Positions 17,151 through 25,479 of a stretch of DNA of 64,000 nt are shown here, one piece after another (within the stretch, counting starts at the first letter, position 1; every line of letters starts with the position of its first letter). Source of the stretch: Acidaminobacter sp. (GTDB lineage: Bacteria; Bacillota; Clostridia; Peptostreptococcales; Acidaminobacteraceae); assembly GCF_030247605.1 (NCBI RefSeq), contig NZ_JAOTSB010000002.1, forward strand, positions 310,001-374,000, written 5' to 3'. The notes under the pieces are model-generated. The model had not been told where the DNA came from. It ran no database searches and worked only from the letters and a program-made list of their open reading frames with translations. A program made the position numbers and the translations under genes.

Positions 17151-18866
17151 CTATCTCGGCGGCATTCCGGATGGACCAAAGGTCACCTTATCCGCAGGCT
17201 CCCACCAGAGCGGCACTTTAATGCTGTCGGTAGTCAGCTTTCCTTTGCCGTTGCAAACGTCCTTAGCCGCCTGATAACCCGCCTGTGCGTGACGAATGAC
17301 GCCTATGCCTGAGTCGACTGTCAGGGATGCCTCAAGGCGAAGGTCTGCCTCTTCCGTGCCGTCCGCGATCATGGTGACGCCGGTGTGAACCGCTTCACCC
17401 ATGGAGTAGTTCGCCTGGATGGCGATCAGGTCGCAGCCCGCCGCGCAGTTGAGGAGGCCGTTCAGGTATGGCCAGTCAGAGATCAGGTCGCCGCCGTCCA
17501 GCATATTTTCAGACTCAAAGGTAGGATTGACAATGGAGCCAGAGTCGAGGTTGTCTCTGGAAAACGCCACAGGACCCTTGACTTCGCCTTTTTTGATAAG
17601 GTCGTTGACCGCGAGGCCAAAGCGCTTACGCTGGCCAAAGCCCATGTAGCAGATTCTTGCAGGGAGCGCCTCAATAGGCAGATTCTTTCTGGCAAGCTTG
17701 ATCCAGCGCTCTACGAGGGGATCGCCGGCGCAGATTTCAAGGGCAAGGTCGTCGAGACGGGCGAGGTCGGAGGCTTCTCCGGAGGTGCAGATCCATCGGA
17801 ACGGACCGCGGCCTTCGCAGAAGAGCGGGCGAATGTATTCAGAGACAAAGCCCGGAATCTGCTTCGCTTCTTCCGGCGGCATGCCTGCATCCATACACTC
17901 TTTGCGGATGCTCGTGCCATACTCAAAGACCTCAACGCCTTTCTTGGAGAAGGCAATCATGGCGCGCAGCTGCTTCTGCATGGACTCCCGGGCGTCAGTC
18001 AGGTAAGCCTTTCTGTCGCGGGCACGATACTCGTCCGCCTGCTCACCCGTGTAACCGGCCGGGATATAGGAAATCGGATCATGGCACGGGCACATTTCGC
18101 TGACAATGTCCGGCTGGAAGCCCTTATCATAAGCCTCCCAGAAGATCTCCGCCGCGTTGCCCACGACGCCTATAGATAACGGCTTTTTAGCCGCGGCATG
18201 CTCTTCTGCAATTTTTCTAGCCTCATCAAAAGAATGTACCATCATGTCCATGTAGTTCTTGTCTATTCTGCGCTGAATGACGCGCTCGTCCGCGTCGACA
18301 ATGATCGCGACGCCGCCGTGCATCTTCATGGCCCAGCTCTGGTTGCCGCCCATGCCGCCCGCGCCGGCTGTCAGATAAATCCTTCCGGCAAGGTCATTGT
18401 CGAAACGCTTAATAGCAATGGCAGACAAGGTCTCAAAGGTCCCCTGAATAACCCCTTGTGTGCCGATGTATTCCCAAGGCGCCGCCGTATAGTTGGCAAA
18501 CATGGTGAGGTTTTTGTCCTGTAGATCGTAAAAAGTCTCCCAAGTGGCTTTCATGATATTGGTGGTCGCCATGACGACGCGCGGCGCGAGTTTGTGGGTC
18601 TTAAAAATCGCAACCGGCATGCCGGACTGAACGACTAAAGTTTCATTGTCCTCCAGCTCTTTGAGAGACTGGACGATCGCATGATAGGACTCCCAGTTTC
18701 GGGCGCACTTGCCGTTTCCGCCGTAAATGACGAGAAGCTCAGGAATTTCCGCGTTCTCCATGTTGTTTTCCAGCATCCTGAGGATCGTTTCCTGCTTCCA
18801 GCCTTTGCAGCGAAGGGTATCTCCGCGCTGAGCCTTAACCGAGTAAAGAATTTCTGCGTTTGCCAC
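17151..18866 (-). CDS. hutU: Urocanate hydratase, copy 2
   Basis: Second complete urocanate hydratase of 571 residues, about 94% identical to copy 1 by eye. All conserved motifs are intact (GAGGMGGNQ, EMCPCHDPISYIPAG, ARICYMGFGQRKRFG). Differences cluster in surface stretches such as VIQRRIDKNYMDMM against VLKRRIEKNYLDQY and RESMQKQ against RATMISQ. The start is GTG 18866 after AAAGGAGGA. Both copies appear functional, so dosage or differential control is more likely than decay. Confidence 0.93.
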   Translation of the reverse strand: MANAEILYSVKAQRGDTLRCKGWKQETILRMLENNMENAEIPELLVIYGGNGKCARNWESYHAIVQSLKELEDNETLVVQSGMPVAIFKTHKLAPRVVMATTNIMKATWETFYDLQDKNLTMFANYTAAPWEYIGTQGVIQGTFETLSAIAIKRFDNDLAGRIYLTAGAGGMGGNQSWAMKMHGGVAIIVDADERVIQRRIDKNYMDMMVHSFDEARKIAEEHAAAKKPLSIGVVGNAAEIFWEAYDKGFQPDIVSEMCPCHDPISYIPAGYTGEQADEYRARDRKAYLTDARESMQKQLRAMIAFSKKGVEVFEYGTSIRKECMDAGMPPEEAKQIPGFVSEYIRPLFCEGRGPFRWICTSGEASDLARLDDLALEICAGDPLVERWIKLARKNLPIEALPARICYMGFGQRKRFGLAVNDLIKKGEVKGPVAFSRDNLDSGSIVNPTFESENMLDGGDLISDWPYLNGLLNCAAGCDLIAIQANYSMGEAVHTGVTMIADGTEEADLRLEASLTVDSGIGVIRHAQAGYQAAKDVCNGKGKLTTDSIKVPLWWEPADKVTFGPSGMPPR

Positions 18867-18925
18867 TGATGGTTCCTCCTTTTATTGGGTGTTTCATGGA
18901 TTTTTGTTTCTTGCCAAACTATATA

Positions 18926-18941
18926 AGCAAGTGGCGTGCCA
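18926..18941 (-). promoter_or_regulatory. Sigma-54 promoter of hutU copy 2
   Basis: Minus-strand TTGGCAC-GCCAC-TTGCT is a perfect -24/-12 element about 60 bases upstream of the GTG start. The surrounding TTGCTTATATA is shared with the copy 1 promoter, so the promoter was duplicated with the gene. Confidence 0.87.
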
Positions 18942-19049
18942 AGTTTAGCGACCATCGGCAAATATCTTTGAAAGCGTTGGAAATGCTGGATATAAATTTT
19001 ACAACGCCAACAGAATAACACACCCCCAAAAAAACGAAAGACAGCAGCA

Positions 19050-19112
19050 TGTATAAATTTCATACACGTTGCTGTCTTTACGCCTTAAACTCTGAGTGTA
19101 TAATATTTTACA
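19050..19112. promoter_or_regulatory. Candidate activator sites between hutU copy 2 and the sigma-54 regulator
   Basis: TGTATAAATTTCATACA (19050-19066) and TGTATAATATTTTACA (19097-19112) are inverted repeats of the same type as those upstream of hutU copy 1. A weaker TATAAATTTTACA is near 18990. The spacing to the sigma-54 promoter is 110-170 bases. Confidence 0.6.
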
Positions 19113-19136
19113 CCCTGTATAAAAACTTCACGGGTG

Positions 19137-20588
19137 TCAGGACGTCACTTTTTCAATCCCCAGCCGCTTCATTTTGTAAAGCAGGCTCTGGCGGATGATC
19201 CCAAGCTCCCGGGAGGTGGAGGAAATGTTGTAGCCGTTGCGGCCGAGCGCTTCCAAAATAATTTCCCGCTCGAAATGATCCATGCGGTCATTGAGCCCTT
19301 CCCGTTTGACCTGCTTTGGCCGCTCCGCCTTGGGGTCAATTTTGAGCGAGGCCTTCAGATAAGAGGGCAGATGTGTTCCCTCCAGCACCCGGTTTTGCTC
19401 ATCGTTATGGACCATCAGGTTTTCTATGACGTGTTCCAGCTCCCTGACGTTGCCCGGCCATTCATAGTTTTCAAATGCCCGTTCGAGAACCTCGGAAAGC
19501 TGCTCCACATGGGTATTGAGCATGTGATTGTACTTTTGAATGAAGAAGCGGGTCAGACACCGGACATCCTCCGGGCGTTCCCTGAGGGGTGAAATGTAAA
19601 GGCTCAGGCCCCCAATCCTGTAATACAGGTCTTGTCTCAGCTTGCCCTCGCTGATCAATTTCATGGGATCCTCGTTCATAGCGCAGACGACGCGGCACTT
19701 GACGGGAACAAACTCAGATCCTCCTACCCGGTTGACCTTGCGCTCCTGTAAAACCCGCAGCAGCTTGGTCTGCATGGACACCGGCATGGAGTTGAGCTCA
19801 TCCAGAAAGAGCGTTCCGCTCCTGGCGTCCTCGAAAAGCCCGCTTCGGTCCATTGCGCCGGTGTAGGCGCCTTTGACCGTACCAAACAGAATGCCCTCCA
19901 GAAGGTTTTCAGGAATCGCGGCGCAGTTGATGCCTATGAAGGGCTCTTTGTGCTTCTTCCCGTGGTTGTGAATGCTCTGGGCAAACACTTCTTTGCCGGT
20001 GCCGGTTTCCCCGACAATCAAGACGTTGTTGTCGAGCCAGGCGATCTTCTGGGCTTCCTTGATGAGCTGCCGGGTGGCCTCGCTGTCACCAATGAGGTTG
20101 GTAAAATTGTACCGCGTGCCATTGCCTGCGTCCTCCACCGGCTCCTGATGGTCTGGGTCCAGGCTCAGGAAGCGGCGCTTGAGCTCGATGGCCTCTTCCA
20201 AGAGGGAGTGCAGCTTGGTTTCATTCTTGCTGATCGAAAAGACACCGATAGCCTCTCCGTTTCGAAGCACAGGGTAGGTGCTGTAGGACACATATTTGGG
20301 GATGCCGTTGTTGACGGCATGGGCTTCGTAGCGGTTTTCAATCGCCTTGCCGCTGGTCAGGACTTTACGGTGCTCTGACTCGTTGTCAGGATCGTAACCA
20401 TAGGCTTCCCAGAGGGGTTTGCCTATGATGTCCTCGCCATGAAGCTCTTCCAGCTTTTCCTGGGCGTGATTGTAGACGATCAGCCGGCCATCGGCATCAC
20501 TCATGACGACGCCGTCTGAAATTGAGTCAAGTATTTTCTGAAACGCGAAGAGCAGCATTTCAGGGTCTGCTTTAGCATAGACAGCCAT
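19137..20588 (-). CDS. Sigma-54-dependent transcriptional activator with PAS sensor
   Basis: A 483-residue enhancer-binding protein. It has a PAS domain (about residues 12-125), an AAA+ sigma-54 interaction domain with Walker A GETGTGKE (193-200) and GAYTGA (240-245, a Phe-to-Tyr variant of the sigma-54 contact loop GAFTGA), and a C-terminal Fis-type helix-turn-helix ending in RQSLLYKMKRLGI. The PAS domain implies a small-molecule ligand rather than phosphorylation. It lies directly upstream of the two hutU genes with sigma-54 promoters, so it is the obvious hut activator. Urocanate or histidine as signal is inference. AAGGAGG precedes ATG 20588. Confidence 0.92.
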   Translation of the reverse strand: MAVYAKADPEMLLFAFQKILDSISDGVVMSDADGRLIVYNHAQEKLEELHGEDIIGKPLWEAYGYDPDNESEHRKVLTSGKAIENRYEAHAVNNGIPKYVSYSTYPVLRNGEAIGVFSISKNETKLHSLLEEAIELKRRFLSLDPDHQEPVEDAGNGTRYNFTNLIGDSEATRQLIKEAQKIAWLDNNVLIVGETGTGKEVFAQSIHNHGKKHKEPFIGINCAAIPENLLEGILFGTVKGAYTGAMDRSGLFEDARSGTLFLDELNSMPVSMQTKLLRVLQERKVNRVGGSEFVPVKCRVVCAMNEDPMKLISEGKLRQDLYYRIGGLSLYISPLRERPEDVRCLTRFFIQKYNHMLNTHVEQLSEVLERAFENYEWPGNVRELEHVIENLMVHNDEQNRVLEGTHLPSYLKASLKIDPKAERPKQVKREGLNDRMDHFEREIILEALGRNGYNISSTSRELGIIRQSLLYKMKRLGIEKVTS

Positions 20589-20692
20589 GACTGAAGGCCT
20601 CCTTAAGTGCGAAGAGTGGTGCCAGGAGGAACATGGAAATGGTGCCGGGCGCCTTTTCCTCCTGGTTATGAAACGTCAGCGAATTTCTTCAG

Positions 20693-21829
20693 TTACCGGG
20701 GATCTTCAATCCTGCCAAATCTCAGAATTTTTTCGTGAAAGGTTACGGACAGGTCCTCTTCCAGGGTCTTCAGGAAGGAAAGGTCCTGGGCTGTGGCCAG
20801 AACAATGGCATAGCCCTCGTTGGCATAGCGGGCGGTGCGGCCGACACGGTGAACGTACTCCTCGGTCTTCTTTGGCACATCCGCGCTGACGACGACATTG
20901 AGCCCAGCTATATCCAGCCCCCGCGCCGCGAGGTCCGACGCGATCAGCACCTGGTAGCGGCCGGATCTGAAGCCTTCCATGGCATCCTTTCGGTCCTGTC
21001 GCTCAGAAGCGCCGTATATGGCCTTGGCGCTGACCTTGTGATGAATCAGGAATTTTTCCATGTTCTGAATATGGTCATTCTTATTGAGGAACACCAGAAT
21101 TTTCTCCGGCTTCAGCGCGCTGGCGATCTTTCTGACAGCGTCGGCTTTATCCCTGAGATCGCATTCCACGTAGAGGTGCGTGATGTTTGGATTGACCAGC
21201 GTCCCTTCCAGCCGGATGACCTGGGGTGTTTTCATCATTTCTGTGAGCACGGTCTCGGCCTGTGGGGTTATAGAGGCTGAAAACGCCATGAGCTGACGGT
21301 CACGCAGCGTCGCCTTGATCACGGTCCGGCAGTCCGCCAGCTTGGTGTCGTCCATCAGCCGGTCCGCCTCGTCGAGAACGATGGTTTTAACCTCATGCAT
21401 CTTAAGCTTTTTCATGGCAATCAGCTCGGTCATTCTCCCCGGCGAACCCACCACGATCTGCGGCTTGCTCTTCAAGGCTTCCACCTGCCGCTTCAGGCTG
21501 GTTTCACCAATAAGCACCTGACACTGAAGCGCCAGCCCCGCATTTTGAGCGAGTTTCTTGACCTCGTTGGCGATTTGAACGCTGAGCTCATGGGTCGGAC
21601 TGAGCACGACCGCTTGAAGCGCTTTGGAAGTCACATCAATAGATTCAAAAATGGGCAGCAGATAGGCCAGCGTCTTGCCGGAACCGGTGACAGACTGAGC
21701 AATGACGTCCTGACGGGCCAGCCCTGTAGGGATCACCGCGCCCTGAATCTCTGTAGGGGTGACGATACCGGCTTTCGACAGGCCTGTGATTAAGGCGTCT
21801 GAGATGCCGAGTTCTTTAAATGTTTTCAT
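20693..21829 (-). CDS. DEAD-box ATP-dependent RNA helicase
   Basis: RNA-unwinding ATPase of 378 residues. The two RecA-like domains carry the Q motif (FKELGISDALITGL...TPTEIQ), Walker A SVTGSGKT (about residues 46-53), DEAD (VLDEADRLMD), SAS in place of SAT (FSASIT), and HRVGRTAR motif VI. There is no long C-terminal extension, so it is a minimal helicase like short CshA/RhlE-type proteins. AGGAGG precedes ATG 21829. A TGTATAA/TTATACA palindrome resembling the hut activator sites lies 47 bases upstream. Confidence 0.92.
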   Translation of the reverse strand: MKTFKELGISDALITGLSKAGIVTPTEIQGAVIPTGLARQDVIAQSVTGSGKTLAYLLPIFESIDVTSKALQAVVLSPTHELSVQIANEVKKLAQNAGLALQCQVLIGETSLKRQVEALKSKPQIVVGSPGRMTELIAMKKLKMHEVKTIVLDEADRLMDDTKLADCRTVIKATLRDRQLMAFSASITPQAETVLTEMMKTPQVIRLEGTLVNPNITHLYVECDLRDKADAVRKIASALKPEKILVFLNKNDHIQNMEKFLIHHKVSAKAIYGASERQDRKDAMEGFRSGRYQVLIASDLAARGLDIAGLNVVVSADVPKKTEEYVHRVGRTARYANEGYAIVLATAQDLSFLKTLEEDLSVTFHEKILRFGRIEDPR

Positions 21830-21875
21830 GGAATCCTCCTGATGGGCCTTTAAAAGGCCGTTCCTCTAAATTTAA

Positions 21876-21894
21876 GTGTATAAAGATTATACAC
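21876..21894. promoter_or_regulatory. GTGTATAA-AGA-TTATACAC palindrome upstream of the helicase gene
   Basis: A perfect inverted repeat with a three-base centre. It has the same half-site (TGTATAA) as the candidate hut activator sites. No sigma-54 promoter is seen next to it, so it may be an operator for another factor. Confidence 0.4.
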
Positions 21895-22130
21895 ACTTTA
21901 ACACATGTTGTCTTCTAAATCTACGTTTGAATTATTACAGATGCTTCCCGCAACCCTTTTGAAACCCTTTTCAAGACGTTTGCCGATGGTCGATAATATT
22001 ACAATTTCATTACCGCCCCGTCACCAAGTTGAAAGTTGTCCGCGTCACCAAGTTAAAGTTCTGGAACCGTTGGCGGATGAGTTTCGTCTAAACCATTGAA
22101 CGCCAGATCCATTGGCAGATAGCTCCACGG
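21895..22130. other. Intergenic region with dispersed words before the lipoprotein gene
   Basis: No gene is apparent. It holds one TGCCGATGGTC word (21981-21991) and two copies of the GTCCGCGTCACCAAG-type repeat (around 22017-22060). The latter recurs near 41625 and 48920. Confidence 0.5.
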
Positions 22131-22141
22131 AGGTGAATAGA

Positions 22142-22678
22142 ATGACAAAATTAAAAACTATCATGACGCTGACAGGACTTGCGCTGCTGATCCTTGTGAT
22201 GGTCCTCGTCAGCGGATGCACTGGACAAAAGACAGATCCAAACGGAACCATAGAGCCTTCCGAAACCACAAATGGTTTTGTGCCTCTGGCAGAAGTACCG
22301 GAGGACTACCCTTTTGAAACCGCTGTGGAACGCGGTGACGTCGTCAATCTACACGGCGAGCTGACCAATACAGAAGCTTATGAAAAGTTTAAGAGCACCC
22401 TGGAAAAGGGCGAACCGACCTTCATGCGCTTTGTGGCATTTACCATTGAAGGCGACCCCATTCTTATGGATGTCAATTATGACGGAACTGTATTTCATCT
22501 CACCCAGGATGTGAGCCGCGATGCTTTCTCGGGCGGCATAGACAAGGTCATGAGCTATACTTATGACGCTTATGAGATCCTGGCGGATGGACGGATCAGA
22601 GTTTTCGATGCGGCTGCAGAGCAGCCTGTTCCACAGACTGAGACCCCGGAAGAGGTGATCTTGCCGATTGGAATGTAA
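22142..22678 (+). CDS. DUF4362-like lipoprotein
   Basis: A 178-residue secreted lipoprotein. The signal segment ends VLVSGC with the lipidated Cys near residue 25. The body reads AVERGDVVNLHGELTNTEAYEKF and then a VDVNYDG-like strand, which resembles DUF4362 proteins of Firmicutes, of unknown function. ATG 22142 is chosen over 22112 because GGAGGTG is properly spaced before it. No role can be assigned from the neighbours. Confidence 0.7.
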   Translation: MTKLKTIMTLTGLALLILVMVLVSGCTGQKTDPNGTIEPSETTNGFVPLAEVPEDYPFETAVERGDVVNLHGELTNTEAYEKFKSTLEKGEPTFMRFVAFTIEGDPILMDVNYDGTVFHLTQDVSRDAFSGGIDKVMSYTYDAYEILADGRIRVFDAAAEQPVPQTETPEEVILPIGM

Positions 22679-22810
22679 TTATCAGATTGAGGTCTTTTAA
22701 GACAGACTGTCATCAAAGGAAGTTATAAGGGTACTAATGTAGCGAGTCATGGAACAATCTCCAATTAAACAGTTAAGCACTCCATCAACCCAAAAAAGGA
22801 TGTGAGCCAA

Positions 22811-25201
22811 GTGAAAAAAATGCTATCCATTTTGATGCTGGTCGTGCTGGCATTAACAGCCGCTGTGCCGGCTATGGCCGAAACGACCGCCGGAGACGGA
22901 TCGATTGCGCTCTATATAGGCAGCCCGCTGACGCTCTCAAACGGTGTCGTCAGCCCACTGGATCCGGATAATCCTAACGTGGCAGCCATTGTCCACAAAG
23001 ACAGGACACTGGTTCCAGCACGTGCCGTGGCGGAGCACTTTGGCGCCAAAGTCAGCTACGACGCGCCTAAACAAGCCGCTGTGATCGAATACGGCGGCAA
23101 AATGTTCATCTTCTACTTCAACAAAAACTATTACGACCTGATCGTAACCGGTCAGCCGGCTAAACGCGTCACCTTCGATACCGAGACCCTCGTGATCGAA
23201 AACCGTTCCATGCTGCCGCTGCGCGTCATCTGTGAAGATGTACTCGGCAAAGCAGTCAGCTACGACAGCAACGTGGTCCTCATTGGCGACAAACTCGTCA
23301 ATCTCGCGGCAGATCAAACGCTGCGGGAAAGTATCCGCGCCAAAATTGGTCAAGCTGTCAAAGTGTCCTCACTCTGGCAGTTGAAGACGCTGCTTTCCAG
23401 CAGCATTAACCAGTATGGCTACAGCGGCGGCTTGAAAGATGCCGTTCCTGAAACTGCCGCTCCTGCAGCTGAGTCGCCTGCTGAAGCCCCAGCACCATCC
23501 GCGCCTGCAGAGGATTCGGCCTCCGGTGGCGGCGACAGGGACTTCTCCAGCACCAACGAGCAGGTCGAGGGCATTGAAGAAGCTGACGTCGTAAAAACCG
23601 ACGGCAAATTCATCTATGTCGCGTCCGGCAACGTCGTCAGCATAGTCCGCGCTGATGGCAGCGACATGAAACTCACCGATACCATTCGCATGCCAATAGA
23701 TGAAAAATATGGCCAGGGCATTCACATTTCTGAGCTCTATATTGACAGCGGCCGTCTCGTGATCCTGGGCTCAAGGAGCCTCCCGCAAGTTCGGCCTGTG
23801 GATCTTCCATTGATGGAGTCCGGTACGGTGACAGAACCTGCCCCAATGCCTGCTATGGATGGCGACACCAGAATCGGCATCATGCCGCCTTACTACAGCA
23901 AGAGTTTTGTCTATACCGGTGTCTATACTATCAGCGACACAGGCAAAGCGGAACTCCTGAAGGAATTTGAGCTTGAAGGCAATTTGCTCTCCAGCCGCAA
24001 AAAAGACGACACTGTTTACTTGGCCGTCAACAAATATAACTACTACTATATTATGGAGGATGTCCTCCCAATCCTTCGAGATACCGTGAAGAGCGATGCA
24101 TACAAACCACTCAGCATCAACCAGATCATGTACTATCCGGGCAACACGACACCGGAATATCTGATGGTGGCTGCAATAGACATTCGCGATGAAGGCACCC
24201 CTTCCACCGTGGAAGCTATTCTCGGAAGCGGCACTCAGATTTATATGAATGATCAGGCACTGTATATCGCGCGTCAGGATTACAGCGACATGTCCGGCTC
24301 CACCACCAGCCTTTCCAAGTTCAGCATAGACGGACTCAAGATTGGCTTCGCAGGCGGCGGCAAAGTCAAAGGCACGCTGCTCAACCAGTTTTCCATGGAT
24401 GAACACAACGGTTACCTGCGCTTGGCGACAACGCGCTGGGCTATGGAAACCACCAATGCAGTCTATGTCCTCGACGATCAGCTTAACGTCGTTGGCGCCG
24501 TCGAAAATATGGCACCGGGTGAAACCATCTACTCCGCAAGATTCATGGGCGACAAGGGTTACGTGGTCACCTTCAGACAGATTGACCCGCTCTTCGTCCT
24601 CGATCTGTCTAATCCAAAAGCGCCTAGAATTACCGGGGAACTTAAGGTTCCGGGCTTCTCCAACTATCTCCACCCGGTTGAAGAAGACTTGATCCTTGGC
24701 ATTGGCCAGGGCACTCAAGACATTTACACCAGAGACTCCAACGGTGAAGAAATCGTCGTTGGCACCCGCACCGCAGGTATTAAATTCTCACTCTTTGATG
24801 TCTCTGACATGGGTAAGCCTAAAGAAATCCAAACACTGACACTGGGCGGTTCCGGCAGCTATGCCGAAATGCTCTACAACCACAAAGCGATTATGTTCGA
24901 TCTCAAAAACCAAATGATTGCTTTTGATGGTACTATTTCAGATCAGGACAGCCCAGACAAGACCAGAGTGGATTATTTCAACGGCGCAGTGGTCATGACC
25001 TATGACGCCCAGGATGGATTCGATGTCAAAGGCCAAATCGAAAGCCTGCCTGCGCTCTCCTCCCCTGACAACATCTACTATTATTCATGGGTTCGCCGCC
25101 TCTGCTACATTGGCGACACCCTCTACTATGTTCAGGACGGCCGCATTCGCGCTTTCGACAAAACCACCCTTGAATCCGAGGGAAGTATTACAATTTATTG
25201 A
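22811..25201 (+). CDS. Exported beta-propeller protein with copper amine oxidase-like N-terminal domain
   Basis: A large exported protein of about 796 residues. A signal peptide (KKMLSILMLVVLALTAAVPAMA) is followed by a Cu_amine_oxidN1-type domain (about residues 30-160; LVPARAVAEHFGAKVSYD and SMLPLRVICEDVLG). Then come an Ala/Pro/Ser linker (residues 215-245) and a C-terminal beta-propeller domain like PF09826, starting NEQVEGIEEADVVKTDGKFIYVASGNVVSIV. The N-terminal domain is usually non-catalytic and wall- or matrix-associated. AAGGA is well spaced for GTG 22811, so the frame extension to 22802 is unlikely. Function is unknown. It is followed by a 24-bp repeat array. Confidence 0.85.
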   Translation: MKKMLSILMLVVLALTAAVPAMAETTAGDGSIALYIGSPLTLSNGVVSPLDPDNPNVAAIVHKDRTLVPARAVAEHFGAKVSYDAPKQAAVIEYGGKMFIFYFNKNYYDLIVTGQPAKRVTFDTETLVIENRSMLPLRVICEDVLGKAVSYDSNVVLIGDKLVNLAADQTLRESIRAKIGQAVKVSSLWQLKTLLSSSINQYGYSGGLKDAVPETAAPAAESPAEAPAPSAPAEDSASGGGDRDFSSTNEQVEGIEEADVVKTDGKFIYVASGNVVSIVRADGSDMKLTDTIRMPIDEKYGQGIHISELYIDSGRLVILGSRSLPQVRPVDLPLMESGTVTEPAPMPAMDGDTRIGIMPPYYSKSFVYTGVYTISDTGKAELLKEFELEGNLLSSRKKDDTVYLAVNKYNYYYIMEDVLPILRDTVKSDAYKPLSINQIMYYPGNTTPEYLMVAAIDIRDEGTPSTVEAILGSGTQIYMNDQALYIARQDYSDMSGSTTSLSKFSIDGLKIGFAGGGKVKGTLLNQFSMDEHNGYLRLATTRWAMETTNAVYVLDDQLNVVGAVENMAPGETIYSARFMGDKGYVVTFRQIDPLFVLDLSNPKAPRITGELKVPGFSNYLHPVEEDLILGIGQGTQDIYTRDSNGEEIVVGTRTAGIKFSLFDVSDMGKPKEIQTLTLGGSGSYAEMLYNHKAIMFDLKNQMIAFDGTISDQDSPDKTRVDYFNGAVVMTYDAQDGFDVKGQIESLPALSSPDNIYYYSWVRRLCYIGDTLYYVQDGRIRAFDKTTLESEGSITIY

Positions 25202-25224
25202 CAAAGCTCTGGCACCAAAGTGAA

Positions 25225-25416
25225 CTTGGTGTCAGACACCAATCTAAACTGAGTGTCAGACACCAATCTAAACTGAGTGTCAGACACCAATCTAAACTGA
25301 GTGTCAGACACCAATCTAAACTGAGTGTCAGACACCGACCTAAACTGAGTGTCAGACACCGACCTAAACTGAGTGTCAGACACCGACCTAAACTGAGTGT
25401 CAGACACCAAATTGAA
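25225..25416. repeat. Eight-unit 24-bp tandem array of GTGTCAGACAC palindromes
   Basis: Eight contiguous 24-base units with consensus CTGAGTGTCAGACACCAATCTAAA. Unit 1 begins CTTGG, units 2-4 carry AATC, units 5-7 carry GACC, and unit 8 decays into AAATTGAA. Each unit has an internal GTGTC-A-GACAC palindrome, the core of the intergenic repeat family. Reading frames through it have no ribosome binding site. It is not a CRISPR array because there are no variable spacers. Confidence 0.85.
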
Positions 25417-25463
25417 AAAGGCGGCAGGGACAAAAGTTCGATTTGTCCCTGCCGCCTTTTATG
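25414..25463. terminator. Bidirectional terminator after the beta-propeller gene
   Basis: AAAAGGCGGCAGGGACAAA pairs with TTTGTCCCTGCCGCCTTTT around a 7-base loop. It serves the convergent beta-propeller and hydrolase genes. Confidence 0.9.
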
Positions 25464-25479
25464 GTGCCATAATTTTCGT

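Noticed and set aside
23771..24718. 315-codon minus-strand frame inside the beta-propeller gene
   Set aside because: Antisense shadow of a long, well-supported gene; no ribosome binding site or recognisable domain.
25225..25416. CRISPR array
   Set aside because: The 24-bp units are contiguous with no unique spacers, and no cas genes are near.
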